Origin: Neorhizobium galegae
Lineage (GTDB): Bacteria; Pseudomonadota; Alphaproteobacteria; Rhizobiales; Rhizobiaceae
Direction: 5' to 3'
Assembly: GCF_021391675.1 (NCBI RefSeq)
Contig: NZ_CP090095.1
Coordinates: forward strand, 2,609,501 to 2,673,500
Length of the DNA stretch: 64,000 nt
In this document: piece by piece, positions 1 to 7,126 of the stretch
Position numbering within the stretch: the stretch's first letter is position 1
Layout of the letters: each line of letters starts with the position of its first letter
Translations under genes and position numbers: made by a program
Notes under the pieces: generated by a model
Told to the model about the DNA's origin: nothing
Seen by the model: only the letters and a program-made list of their open reading frames with translations
Database searches by the model: none

Positions 1-132
1 TCCCTTTTTGAATTCCGATCTGCGCCGGCTCTCCCTGCCAGTCGCGGCGATGCCACCCGGCACCGGAACTCCCTCTTCTGTTAGATTGACCTTTTCCCGT
101 GCAGGGGAAAAGCACCATTTTTTTACATTCAC

Positions 133-152
133 TTTTCTCGAAAATAGAAAGA
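133..152. promoter_or_regulatory. possible LysR-type site upstream of the LysR gene
   Basis: The stretch reads TTTTCTCGAAAATAGAAAGA, an imperfect dyad of the form TTTCTCGA-N-A/G-rich AGAAAG. It resembles the perfect palindrome at 1162-1184 in front of the amidohydrolase operon, so the same regulator could bind both. It lies about 65 nt before the proposed LysR start, where an autoregulatory site would be expected. This is inference from sequence similarity only. Confidence 0.35.
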
Positions 153-214
153 TGAATTGTGCTACCGTTTACGCGGAGGGCCGCTCGACAGGGCGGCATG
201 GGAGACCTAAGACA

Positions 215-1120
215 TTGGATACGCTTATCAATATCCGCACGTTTCTGGCGGTTGCCCGGTCCGGCAGCTTTTCGGCGGCAGGTCGTCACCTCGGCGTCGC
301 ACCCTCGGTCGTGACGAAACGCATCAGCCGGTTGGAGGACCAGATGCGGGTGAAACTCTTCATCCGCTCCACCCGTCAGATCATCCTGACGGAGGTCGGC
401 GAGCGCTACCTGCCCCGCTACCAATCGCTGGTCAAGGAGATCGACGATGCCATCAGCGGAGCGGCCGCCGTCGCCCAGCGAATCGAAGGACACTTGAGGA
501 TCAAGGCGCCGACGACGGTGACGATCGCCTTCCTTGCCCGCATCCTCAGCGACTTCCAGCAGGAGAACCCGAACGTCACCATGGACCTTGCCCTGGTCGA
601 TCGTTCCGTCAATCCGGCGGAAGAGGGATATGACATCGCGCTCGGCGCCCTGCCCGCCTCCTATTCCAACGTCGTCGACGAACCGCTCTGCCCTTATCCG
701 CGAAAACTCTGCGCCGCTCCTGACTATCTCGAAAACCGTGGACTGCCGAAACATCCGCGCGATCTGGTCAATCACATCTGCCTGACGTTTCACGCGACGG
801 GTTCAACCTGGTCGTTTCGTAGCCCCGGCGGGCCGATCGATGTCGAGGTACGCTCCGCCTTCAGCGCCAATGATACCCAGATCCTGCACGACCTGGCGCT
901 GCGGGGCCGTGGTGTCGCCATGGTGGCGAATTACGTGGCGGAAGAATCCATCCGGACGGGCAAGCTGATCGAGCTGCTGCCGGACTATCCCGTGGCGGAA
1001 CTCTGGCTGAAGGCGCTCATCCCCCAGACCCAGGCACGCAAACCGACCGTGCGGGCGCTGATGGAATGGCTGCGCATCCATATGCACGCGGCTCTCGTTC
1101 CGGGTGATCGAGCAGCGTGA
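215..1120 (+). CDS. LysR-family transcriptional regulator
   Basis: This encodes a cytoplasmic LysR-type regulator of 301 residues. The N-terminal winged helix-turn-helix occupies about residues 1-60 (INIRTFLAVARSGSFSAAG, then VVTKRISRLED), and the rest is a periplasmic-binding-protein-like effector domain. I chose the TTG at 215 because the protein then starts just before the HTH, as the family does, and GGAG lies 10 nt upstream; the open frame extends to position 8, but those extra 69 residues look like translated intergenic DNA. It is followed in the same direction by two amidohydrolases and a Rieske protein, which it probably controls together with itself. The effector is unknown. The family call is firm; the target operon is inferred from adjacency and the matching dyads at 133-152 and 1162-1184. 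Confidence 0.9.
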   Translation: MDTLINIRTFLAVARSGSFSAAGRHLGVAPSVVTKRISRLEDQMRVKLFIRSTRQIILTEVGERYLPRYQSLVKEIDDAISGAAAVAQRIEGHLRIKAPTTVTIAFLARILSDFQQENPNVTMDLALVDRSVNPAEEGYDIALGALPASYSNVVDEPLCPYPRKLCAAPDYLENRGLPKHPRDLVNHICLTFHATGSTWSFRSPGGPIDVEVRSAFSANDTQILHDLALRGRGVAMVANYVAEESIRTGKLIELLPDYPVAELWLKALIPQTQARKPTVRALMEWLRIHMHAALVPGDRAA

Positions 1121-1161
1121 GCGCCGCGCCTTTGCCCGAGGAGAAAAGCTGAAAGCCGTTT

Positions 1162-1184
1162 GGCTTTCTCGAATCGAGAAAGCC
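1162..1184. promoter_or_regulatory. perfect 11-bp inverted repeat upstream of amidohydrolase operon
   Basis: Arms GGCTTTCTCGA and TCGAGAAAGCC flank a single A. The dyad sits in the 239-nt gap between the LysR gene and the GTG start at 1360. There is no T-run after it, so an operator is likelier than a terminator. The arms share TTTCTCGA with the dyad at 133-152. The rest of this gap holds only a clear GGGAGG ribosome site at 1345-1350. Confidence 0.5.
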
Positions 1185-1359
1185 GCTACGATGAAAAAGC
1201 ATATTCTCTTGGCCCCCCGTGCCGCTTACCCTCCCAAATCGAGGAAACGCATCGCTGATGCGAGGGCGGTCGGCGTCTTGCGACGTAGCCCCCGGGAGTG
1301 AGGTTCAGGTCCGCCGCGAAACGAGCGGCCGGACTGACAGACAAGGGAGGTTTTAAGCG

Positions 1360-2439
1360 GTGGATACTGCTGTGACCCAGCAGCGCCCTGTGCTTTCGCA
1401 ATTGGGCGCGATCGATTGTGACGTTCATCCGGACGCGCCGCTGCGCGAGGATCTTCTACCCTATTTCGACGAATACTGGCGCGAGATCGTCACGACGCGC
1501 GATGTCGACCGTCTGGAACTCACCAATTTCCCGACACGCACCAAGCCCTTCTTCCGGGAAGACTGGAAGGCGACGGAAGGCAAGGGCGTCGAAAAGCTCC
1601 GCAAGAACCTGCTTGATCCCTACGGCCTCAAATACGCAATCCTGAACTGCGTCACCGCCGTGCACGCGATCTACGATCCCTATCTCGCGACCGCCGTCTG
1701 CCGCGCCACCAACGACTGGCTGAAGGCGGAATGGCTCGACCGCGACCCGCGCCTGCGCGCTTCTCTCGTGCTGCCGATGCAGAACCCGGAAGCCGCCATC
1801 GAGGAGATCGAGCGCTTTGCCGATGACAAGCGTTTCGTGCAGGTGCTGACGCTCTGCATGGGCGAGATGCCGCTCGGCCGCCGCATCTACTGGCCGGTCT
1901 ACGAAGCCGCACAGCGGCATGGCTTCGCGCTCGGCGTGCATGCCGGCAGCGCCTACCGCCACGCGCCGAGCCAGAGCGGTTTCCTCTCCTATCTCGCCGA
2001 GGACTACGCCCACCAGGTCCAGGGTTTTGCGGCCCAGGTCGGCAGTTTCGTCGCCGAAGGCGTGCTCGGCAAATTCCCGGACATGAAGATCGTGCTGATC
2101 GAATCCGGCGTCTCCTGGCTGCCCGGCCAGATGTGGCGGATGAGCAAGGACTGGCGCGGCGCCCGCATCGAGATCCCCTGGGTCAAGGAGCCGCCGTCGG
2201 CCCTCGTCCGCCGCCAGATCCGCATGACGACGCAGCCTTTCGACGCGCCGCGCGATCCGGCCGAACTGGAACGCATCATCGAGCATCTCGATTGCGACGA
2301 CATGCTGCTCTTCTCGACCGACTATCCGCATGCGCAATTCGAAGGCGATGCGGCGATCCCCGCCGGTTTCCCGGAACGCCTGATCGACCGGCTGGTTCGG
2401 GACAATGCACTCGCCACCTATCCTCGACTGGAGGACTAA
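1360..2439 (+). CDS. amidohydrolase family protein (ACMSD-like, COG2159 type)
   Basis: A 359-residue TIM-barrel metal-dependent hydrolase or decarboxylase of the Amidohydro_2 group, which includes aminocarboxymuconate semialdehyde decarboxylase and resorcylate decarboxylases. Visible motifs are DCDVHP near residues 19-24 (first metal-binding segment), a GVHAG segment near 191-195 and FSTDYPH near 318-324 holding the catalytic Asp. Start is the GTG at 1360 with GGGAGG nine nt upstream. It is only 3 nt from a paralogous gene with the same motifs, so the two may form a hetero-oligomer or act on successive intermediates. The Rieske protein downstream hints at aromatic or heterocyclic acid catabolism. 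Substrate cannot be told from the sequence. Confidence 0.85.
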   Translation: MDTAVTQQRPVLSQLGAIDCDVHPDAPLREDLLPYFDEYWREIVTTRDVDRLELTNFPTRTKPFFREDWKATEGKGVEKLRKNLLDPYGLKYAILNCVTAVHAIYDPYLATAVCRATNDWLKAEWLDRDPRLRASLVLPMQNPEAAIEEIERFADDKRFVQVLTLCMGEMPLGRRIYWPVYEAAQRHGFALGVHAGSAYRHAPSQSGFLSYLAEDYAHQVQGFAAQVGSFVAEGVLGKFPDMKIVLIESGVSWLPGQMWRMSKDWRGARIEIPWVKEPPSALVRRQIRMTTQPFDAPRDPAELERIIEHLDCDDMLLFSTDYPHAQFEGDAAIPAGFPERLIDRLVRDNALATYPRLED

Positions 2440-2442
2440 GCC

Positions 2443-3546
2443 ATGAACCATGCCGTTCTGGACAAGGACACCAAAGCAGACGCCAAGCTCGGGATCGTCG
2501 ATTGCGATATCCATCCGGCCTTCGGTTCGCCGGCCGAACTTGCGAAATTCCTGCCCGTTCGCTGGCGCGACCATCTGGCCGATTACGGCCAGCGCAGCGC
2601 CAACCCGGTCGTCGGAACCCTGCCCTATCCGCGCATGACCCCCGGCAACGGCATGCGCCGCGACGCCTGGCCGCCGAACGGCGGACCGCCGGCCTCCGAC
2701 CTTGCCTTTCTGCAGGAACAGCTGCTCGACCCGCTCGGCATCGAATACGGCATCCTGCAGCCGCTGGCGGCCGGTTCGTCGACATTGAACCAGGAACTCG
2801 GCGCCGCCATGTGCGCCGCCGTCAACGACTGGCAGCTCGACAAATGGACAGGCCCAGACCCGCGCCTGAAAGCCTCCATCTCCGTCACCCAGGAAGACGT
2901 GCCGGCGGCTCTTGCCGAAATCGAGGCGCGCATCGGCGACAGGAGTTTCGCCCAGATCGCCATTCCGCCGCGCACCATCGAGCCGGCCGGCCGCCGGCGC
3001 TACTGGCCGATCTACGAGGCTGCCGAACATTACGACATGCCGATCGGCATGCATTCCGCCGCCTACGGCCAGCACGCCAATAGCGGCGCCGGCTGGCTGA
3101 ACTTCTACATCGAGGAACACTATGCCTTCTCGCACAGCCTTCAGAGCGTCGTCACCAGCATGGTCTTCGAGGGCGTCTTCGAACGCTTCCCGAAGCTGAA
3201 ACTGGTCGTCGTCGAGGGCGGCTTCGCCTGGGCGGCACCTCTGATGTGGCGGCTCGACAAGCAGTGGGAACGGATGCGCTCGGAGGTGCCGCATGTGAAG
3301 CGGCCGCCGTCGGACTATATCCGCGAAAACGTCTGGTTCACCACCCAGCCGATCGAGGAGCCGGAAAACAACCGCCACCTGCTCGATACGCTGCGCTGGG
3401 TCGGCACCGACCGGCTGATGTTTTCGACCGACTACCCGCACTGGGATTTCGACGACCCACGCTTCGCCTTCAAGGTGCCGCTGTCGCCGACGGAGCGCGC
3501 GCAGATTTTTCGCGATAACGCAAAGCGCGTCTACCGCCTGCCCTGA
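2443..3546 (+). CDS. amidohydrolase family protein, tandem paralogue
   Basis: A 367-residue second member of the same Amidohydro_2/ACMSD-like family. It shows DCDIHP near residues 20-25, GMHS near 202, and FSTDYPHWDF near 327-336. The ATG at 2443 follows the upstream stop by 3 nt, so the genes are translationally linked. It differs from its neighbour by a proline- and glycine-rich insertion after the first metal segment (about residues 55-85), which suggests a different substrate pocket. Members may hydrolyse amides or lactones or decarboxylate; which applies here is unknown. It probably works in one pathway with the upstream paralogue and the Rieske protein. Confidence 0.85.
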   Translation: MNHAVLDKDTKADAKLGIVDCDIHPAFGSPAELAKFLPVRWRDHLADYGQRSANPVVGTLPYPRMTPGNGMRRDAWPPNGGPPASDLAFLQEQLLDPLGIEYGILQPLAAGSSTLNQELGAAMCAAVNDWQLDKWTGPDPRLKASISVTQEDVPAALAEIEARIGDRSFAQIAIPPRTIEPAGRRRYWPIYEAAEHYDMPIGMHSAAYGQHANSGAGWLNFYIEEHYAFSHSLQSVVTSMVFEGVFERFPKLKLVVVEGGFAWAAPLMWRLDKQWERMRSEVPHVKRPPSDYIRENVWFTTQPIEEPENNRHLLDTLRWVGTDRLMFSTDYPHWDFDDPRFAFKVPLSPTERAQIFRDNAKRVYRLP

Positions 3547-3609
3547 ACATGGAAGGCAAAGCAGCAGATCTTCCGCAAATGCAGTCAACATCCATGGATT
3601 GAATAAAGA

Positions 3610-4023
3610 ATGGCCCGTCATGTCATCGCCAAGGTCGAGGAAGTCGATATCGGCAAATCCAAGCTGGTGAAGGTCGCAGGCCGCGACATTGCCCTCTTCA
3701 ACGTCAAGGGCGAGTTCTTCGCCATCGCCAACCGCTGCCCGCATGAAGGTGCCGATCTCTGCCGCGGCCAGGTGGTCGGGCTTGCCGAAGCCGACGAGCC
3801 CGGCAAGGTCCGCATGACCCGGCACGGGGAACTGATCCGCTGCCCCTGGCACGGCTGGGAGTTCGACATCCGCACCGGCAAATCCTGGTGCGACCCGGCG
3901 CGAACCCGCGTCAAAAGCTTCGACGTTTCCGTTGCCAGCGGTGGAGCGCTTGCGGAAGGCCCTTACCAGGCCGAAACCTTTCCGGTCTCCATCGATGAGG
4001 ACTATGTCGTCGTCGAGATCTGA
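3610..4023 (+). CDS. Rieske [2Fe-2S] domain protein
   Basis: A 137-residue stand-alone Rieske protein, cytoplasmic, with no signal or membrane segment. Cluster ligands are visible as C43-P-H45 and C78-P-W-H81 (CPHEGADLC and CPWHGW), with an insertion of about 15 residues between the two motifs compared with minimal Rieske ferredoxins. Such proteins pass electrons to Rieske non-haem iron oxygenases or similar partners. No oxygenase alpha subunit or reductase lies in this window, so its partner must be encoded elsewhere or it serves an unusual role with the amidohydrolases. It is 63 nt downstream of the second amidohydrolase and probably cotranscribed. Confidence 0.88.
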   Translation: MARHVIAKVEEVDIGKSKLVKVAGRDIALFNVKGEFFAIANRCPHEGADLCRGQVVGLAEADEPGKVRMTRHGELIRCPWHGWEFDIRTGKSWCDPARTRVKSFDVSVASGGALAEGPYQAETFPVSIDEDYVVVEI

Positions 4024-4132
4024 GGCCGTCTTCGAGGTTCGCCGATTCTGGACAAGGCCCGGTGCATCGCCATCCTCAGACAAACGTCGCCTACTGCTAG
4101 CCTTGCTCCTGCCGGCCTTTCCCCCAACACGC

Positions 4133-4213
4133 CGTCATCCTCGGGCTTGACCCGAGGATCCATGATGCTGGCGGTGCGGATGCTGGATCCTCGGGTCAAG
4201 CCCGAGGATGACG
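4133..4213. repeat. large perfect inverted repeat (REP-like intergenic palindrome)
   Basis: Arms at 4133-4162 and 4184-4213 are perfect 30-bp reverse complements around a 21-nt loop. Each arm also contains its own small hairpin, CCTCGGG-CTTGA-CCCGAGG, so the unit can fold either as one long stem or as two short ones. The CGTCATCCTCGGGCTTGACC core is of a type I recognise as common in alphaproteobacterial intergenic repeats. It lies between the convergent Rieske and thiolase genes and may end transcription from both sides. Confidence 0.85.
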
Positions 4214-4283
4214 ACCTACAGCGCGAGGCAGCGTCAGCCGTCCCAGCCCGGCGGATGATCCCACCGGGCCGTTTCTGCTCCCA

Positions 4284-5019
4284 TCAGAGCATCTCCAGCG
4301 CCAGCGCGATGCCCTGGCCACCGCCGATGCAGAGCGTCACCACACCGCGCTTTAACCCGTCGCGCTGCATCGAATAAAGAAGCCGCGTGGTCAGGATCGC
4401 GCCCGTTGCGCCGATCGGATGGCCGTGCGCCACCGCCCCGCCTTCGACATTGGCGATATCCTCCGGCAGACCGAGTCCTTTAAGGACCGCGAGCGGCACC
4501 GCCGCATAGGCCTCGTTGATCTCGATCCGCTCGATATCGCCGATCGTCCAGCCGGCGCGCTCCAGCGCCTGGTTGACGGCCGGGATCGGTCCGAGCGCGA
4601 ACATGCCGGGTTCGACCGCGGCGAAGCCATAGGATACCAGCCGCGCCATTGGCGCCAGGCCCTTCCATGTTCTCCATGCCACCGGCTACGGCTGCCCGGG
4701 CATGGCCGAGCCAGATATCCTTGGCCGCACTGGCGATCGCTTCGGCGCCCGAACCGCAGACGCGGTTGACCGTGACGGCCGGCACCGAGACCGGCAGGCC
4801 GCCATGGATCGCCGCCTGCCGCGCCGGGTTCATCCTGTTGCCGGCCTGGACGACATTGCCCATGGTGACCGAGGCCACCTCGGAAGCGGCAAGGCCGGAG
4901 CGCGCGATCGTCTCGCGGATCACCGCAGCACCGAGATCGACCGCCGGAATGCCGGCAAGCGAGCCGTTATATTTACCGATCGCGGTGCGGACCGGCTGGA
5001 CGATGACGACTTCGGACAT
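4284..5019 (-). pseudogene. acetyl-CoA acetyltransferase (thiolase), internally deleted and frameshifted
   Basis: The gene starts at 5019 (MSEVVIVQPVRTAIG, GGGAG upstream) and reads as a thiolase through the nucleophile C88 (VNRVCGSG) to GGMENME at about residue 119. It then jumps, with a change of frame near 4659, to the C-terminal thiolase part GLAPMARLVSYG, ending at 4284 with both other catalytic motifs (GGAVAHGHPIGATGA and CIGGGQG). About 148 residues of the usual 392 are missing, including the loop domain, and the junction is out of frame. The first reading frame runs on into nonsense. It is therefore almost surely inactive, unless the gap is an assembly error. It lies 10 nt downstream of the FabF-like gene and was presumably cotranscribed with it. 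Confidence 0.88.
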
Positions 5020-5029
5020 GGAATTCTCC

Positions 5030-6319
5030 CTAGTTTGCGTTTTCATCGAAGCGGCGCAGGATGACGCTGGCATTGACGCCGCCGAAACCGAAGCCGTTGG
5101 ACAGCGCGTATTCGACCTCTGCGTGACGCGCCTGCGGGCCGATGAGGTCGAGTCCTTCGGCGAGCGGATCGGGATCTTCGAGATTGAGGGTCGGCGGCAA
5201 TATGCCGTCGCGCAATGCGAGCGCGGTGATGATGGCTTCGAGCCCGCCGGCGGCACCAAGCAGATGGCCGGTCGCCGACTTGGTCGAGGAGATCGCCGGG
5301 CCGTTATTGGTGCCGAAAACCGATTTGATTGCCGCGAGCTCGCCCGCGTCACCCACCGGGGTCGATGTGGCATGCGCGTTGAGATAACCGATCGCTTCAG
5401 GTTGAAGGCCTGCCATCTGCAGCGCCCGCTGGACCGCCCTTTTTGCCCCGGAACCATCGGCCGGACCGGCGGTCAGATGATAGGCATCGGCGCTGGTGCC
5501 GTAACCGACCACCTCGACGAGCGGCGTCGCGCCGCGGGCCAGCGCATGTTCGAGCGTTTCGATGACGACGATGCCGGCGCCCTCGCCCATGACGAAACCG
5601 TCACGCGCCGCATCGAAAGGCCGCGACGCCTTCTCAGGCGTATCGTTGAAGGCGGTGGAAAGGCCGCGCGCCGCAGCAAACCCGCCAAGCGCCACGCGGT
5701 TGATGCAGGCCTCGGTGCCGCCGCAGAGCGCGACATCGACTTCGCCGCTCCTGATCATCCGCATGCCGTCGCCGATCGCCTGGACGCTTGCCGCGCAAGC
5801 TGTCACCGGCGCACCGATCGGGCCTTTGAAACCGTAGCGGATGGAGACATGGCCGGCGGCCAGATTGACGAGGAAGGACGGCACCGTGAAGGGCGACAGC
5901 CGGCCGGCGCCGCGCGCGTCCACCGTGCGCACCGCCTCGGCGATCGAATGGAACCCGCCGATTCCGGAGGCGATGATCGTCGCGGTGCGGTCCTGCTTGT
6001 CGTCGGTATCGGCGACCCAGCCGGACTGCTCCAGCGCCTGCCGCGAGGCTTCGAGCGCAAATGTGATGAAACGGTCCATCTTCTTGCGCTCCTTGTGCGG
6101 CACCGCAAGGTCGATATCGAAGCCGAACTCGTCCTCGTCGATGCCGGGCACGACGCCGCCCACCTTGGCGTCGATATCCGGCACCATTTCCTCGGGCAGC
6201 CGGCGCAGGCCGGAACGGCCCTCGATCAGGCGTTTCCAGGTGGCTTCCACGCCGCTGGCAAGCGGCGATACCATGCCCATGCCGGTGATCACTATTCTGT
6301 CGCTCGGTCTTGCCGGCAT
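5030..6319 (-). CDS. beta-ketoacyl-ACP synthase II (FabF-like)
   Basis: A 429-residue condensing enzyme that elongates acyl chains with malonyl-ACP. The catalytic triad is visible: C175 in TACAAS, His in NAHATSTPVGD and His in SATGHLLGAAGG, with the usual GFGFGGVNAS near the C terminus. Length matches the family (about 410-430). It is not in a fab cluster with acpP; instead it sits with a broken thiolase and a divergent TetR gene, so it is probably an accessory paralogue for a specialised acyl chain rather than the housekeeping enzyme. It starts 89 nt from the divergent TetR start, and the regulator likely acts in that gap. Confidence 0.9.
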   Translation of the reverse strand: MPARPSDRIVITGMGMVSPLASGVEATWKRLIEGRSGLRRLPEEMVPDIDAKVGGVVPGIDEDEFGFDIDLAVPHKERKKMDRFITFALEASRQALEQSGWVADTDDKQDRTATIIASGIGGFHSIAEAVRTVDARGAGRLSPFTVPSFLVNLAAGHVSIRYGFKGPIGAPVTACAASVQAIGDGMRMIRSGEVDVALCGGTEACINRVALGGFAAARGLSTAFNDTPEKASRPFDAARDGFVMGEGAGIVVIETLEHALARGATPLVEVVGYGTSADAYHLTAGPADGSGAKRAVQRALQMAGLQPEAIGYLNAHATSTPVGDAGELAAIKSVFGTNNGPAISSTKSATGHLLGAAGGLEAIITALALRDGILPPTLNLEDPDPLAEGLDLIGPQARHAEVEYALSNGFGFGGVNASVILRRFDENAN

Positions 6320-6408
6320 GTTTCACCTCGATTTAAATTTTGATCATCATTTATCTCCTTTAAATGACAATCGAAATATAAGAGTCAAGGTGTTCGAAGG
6401 AGAAGACG

Positions 6409-6981
6409 ATGAAGGTGAGCCGCCAGGAGGCCGAGGAGAACCGCGCCCGCGTTGTGTTGAAGGCCGGCGAACTGTTCCGCGAATATGGCTTTGACGGCAT
6501 CGGCATTGCCGACCTGATGAAGGCCGCAGGCCTGACGCATGGCGGATTTTACGGTCAGTTCAAATCCAAGGTGGATCTGGCGGCCGAGGCGTCGCGCCAG
6601 GCGCTGACGCTCAACATCGCCCTGTGGCGGGAGACGATCAACCGCACCCGTGACAAGGCCTTCAAGGCGATCACAGGCATGTATCTTTCCCGGCCGAATC
6701 TGCTCGTCAGGGCCAAGGGCTGCACTCTCGCCTCTCTTTGCGCCGACGCCTCCCGGCAGGGCGAAGGGGTGCAATCCGTGTTCGCCGAAGGCATCGAAAA
6801 CCACCTCCAGCTGCTGCAGGAGGTCGTCGATGACGATGGCGATGAGGATCGGCGCCGCAAGTCGATCGTCATCCTGTCCCAGATGGTCGGAGGAATGACG
6901 CTCGCCCGCGCGGCCGGCGATACGCCGCTCGCGGAGGAGATCCTCGCCACCCTTCGCGACAAGCTGGAGACCCGCCACTAA
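6409..6981 (+). CDS. TetR-family transcriptional regulator
   Basis: A 190-residue repressor-type regulator. The N-terminal HTH is clear (IADLMKAAGLTHGGFYGQFKSK, about residues 33-54, shown in family-typical form), and the C-terminal part is a helical ligand domain. GGAG lies just before the ATG. It is transcribed away from the FabF-like gene. The 89-nt gap is AT-rich with inverted TTTAAAT blocks, which could hold its operator. I infer control of the ketosynthase/thiolase pair, with an acyl or lipid-related ligand possible but unproven. Confidence 0.88.
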   Translation: MKVSRQEAEENRARVVLKAGELFREYGFDGIGIADLMKAAGLTHGGFYGQFKSKVDLAAEASRQALTLNIALWRETINRTRDKAFKAITGMYLSRPNLLVRAKGCTLASLCADASRQGEGVQSVFAEGIENHLQLLQEVVDDDGDEDRRRKSIVILSQMVGGMTLARAAGDTPLAEEILATLRDKLETRH

Positions 6982-7126
6982 CCCTTTATGGCGCAAAGGA
7001 AATGCACCCATCGGCCGGTTGCGCCTCAGAATTTGTTCCCGAATGCCTCGTGACAAAATTTCCTGCCTGTGCGGCCGGCAATTTCGCTGGCAATATGCAG
7101 AAAATGGCTGGCTGCAGGAGAGAGCA

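Noticed and set aside
8..214. Upstream extension of the LysR gene by 69 codons
   Set aside because: The extension precedes the HTH by far more than usual in the family and contains the dyad at 133-152; the TTG at 215 has a ribosome site.
1456..4083. Very long open frame (875 codons) on the minus strand opposite the amidohydrolase and Rieske genes
   Set aside because: It is the antisense shadow of three genes with clear family motifs; long antisense frames are expected in GC-rich DNA with strong codon bias.
4284..5019. Reading the thiolase region as two separate real genes
   Set aside because: The two frames are the N- and C-terminal parts of one thiolase that meet at 4659; the C-terminal part has no ribosome site and cannot be an independent enzyme.
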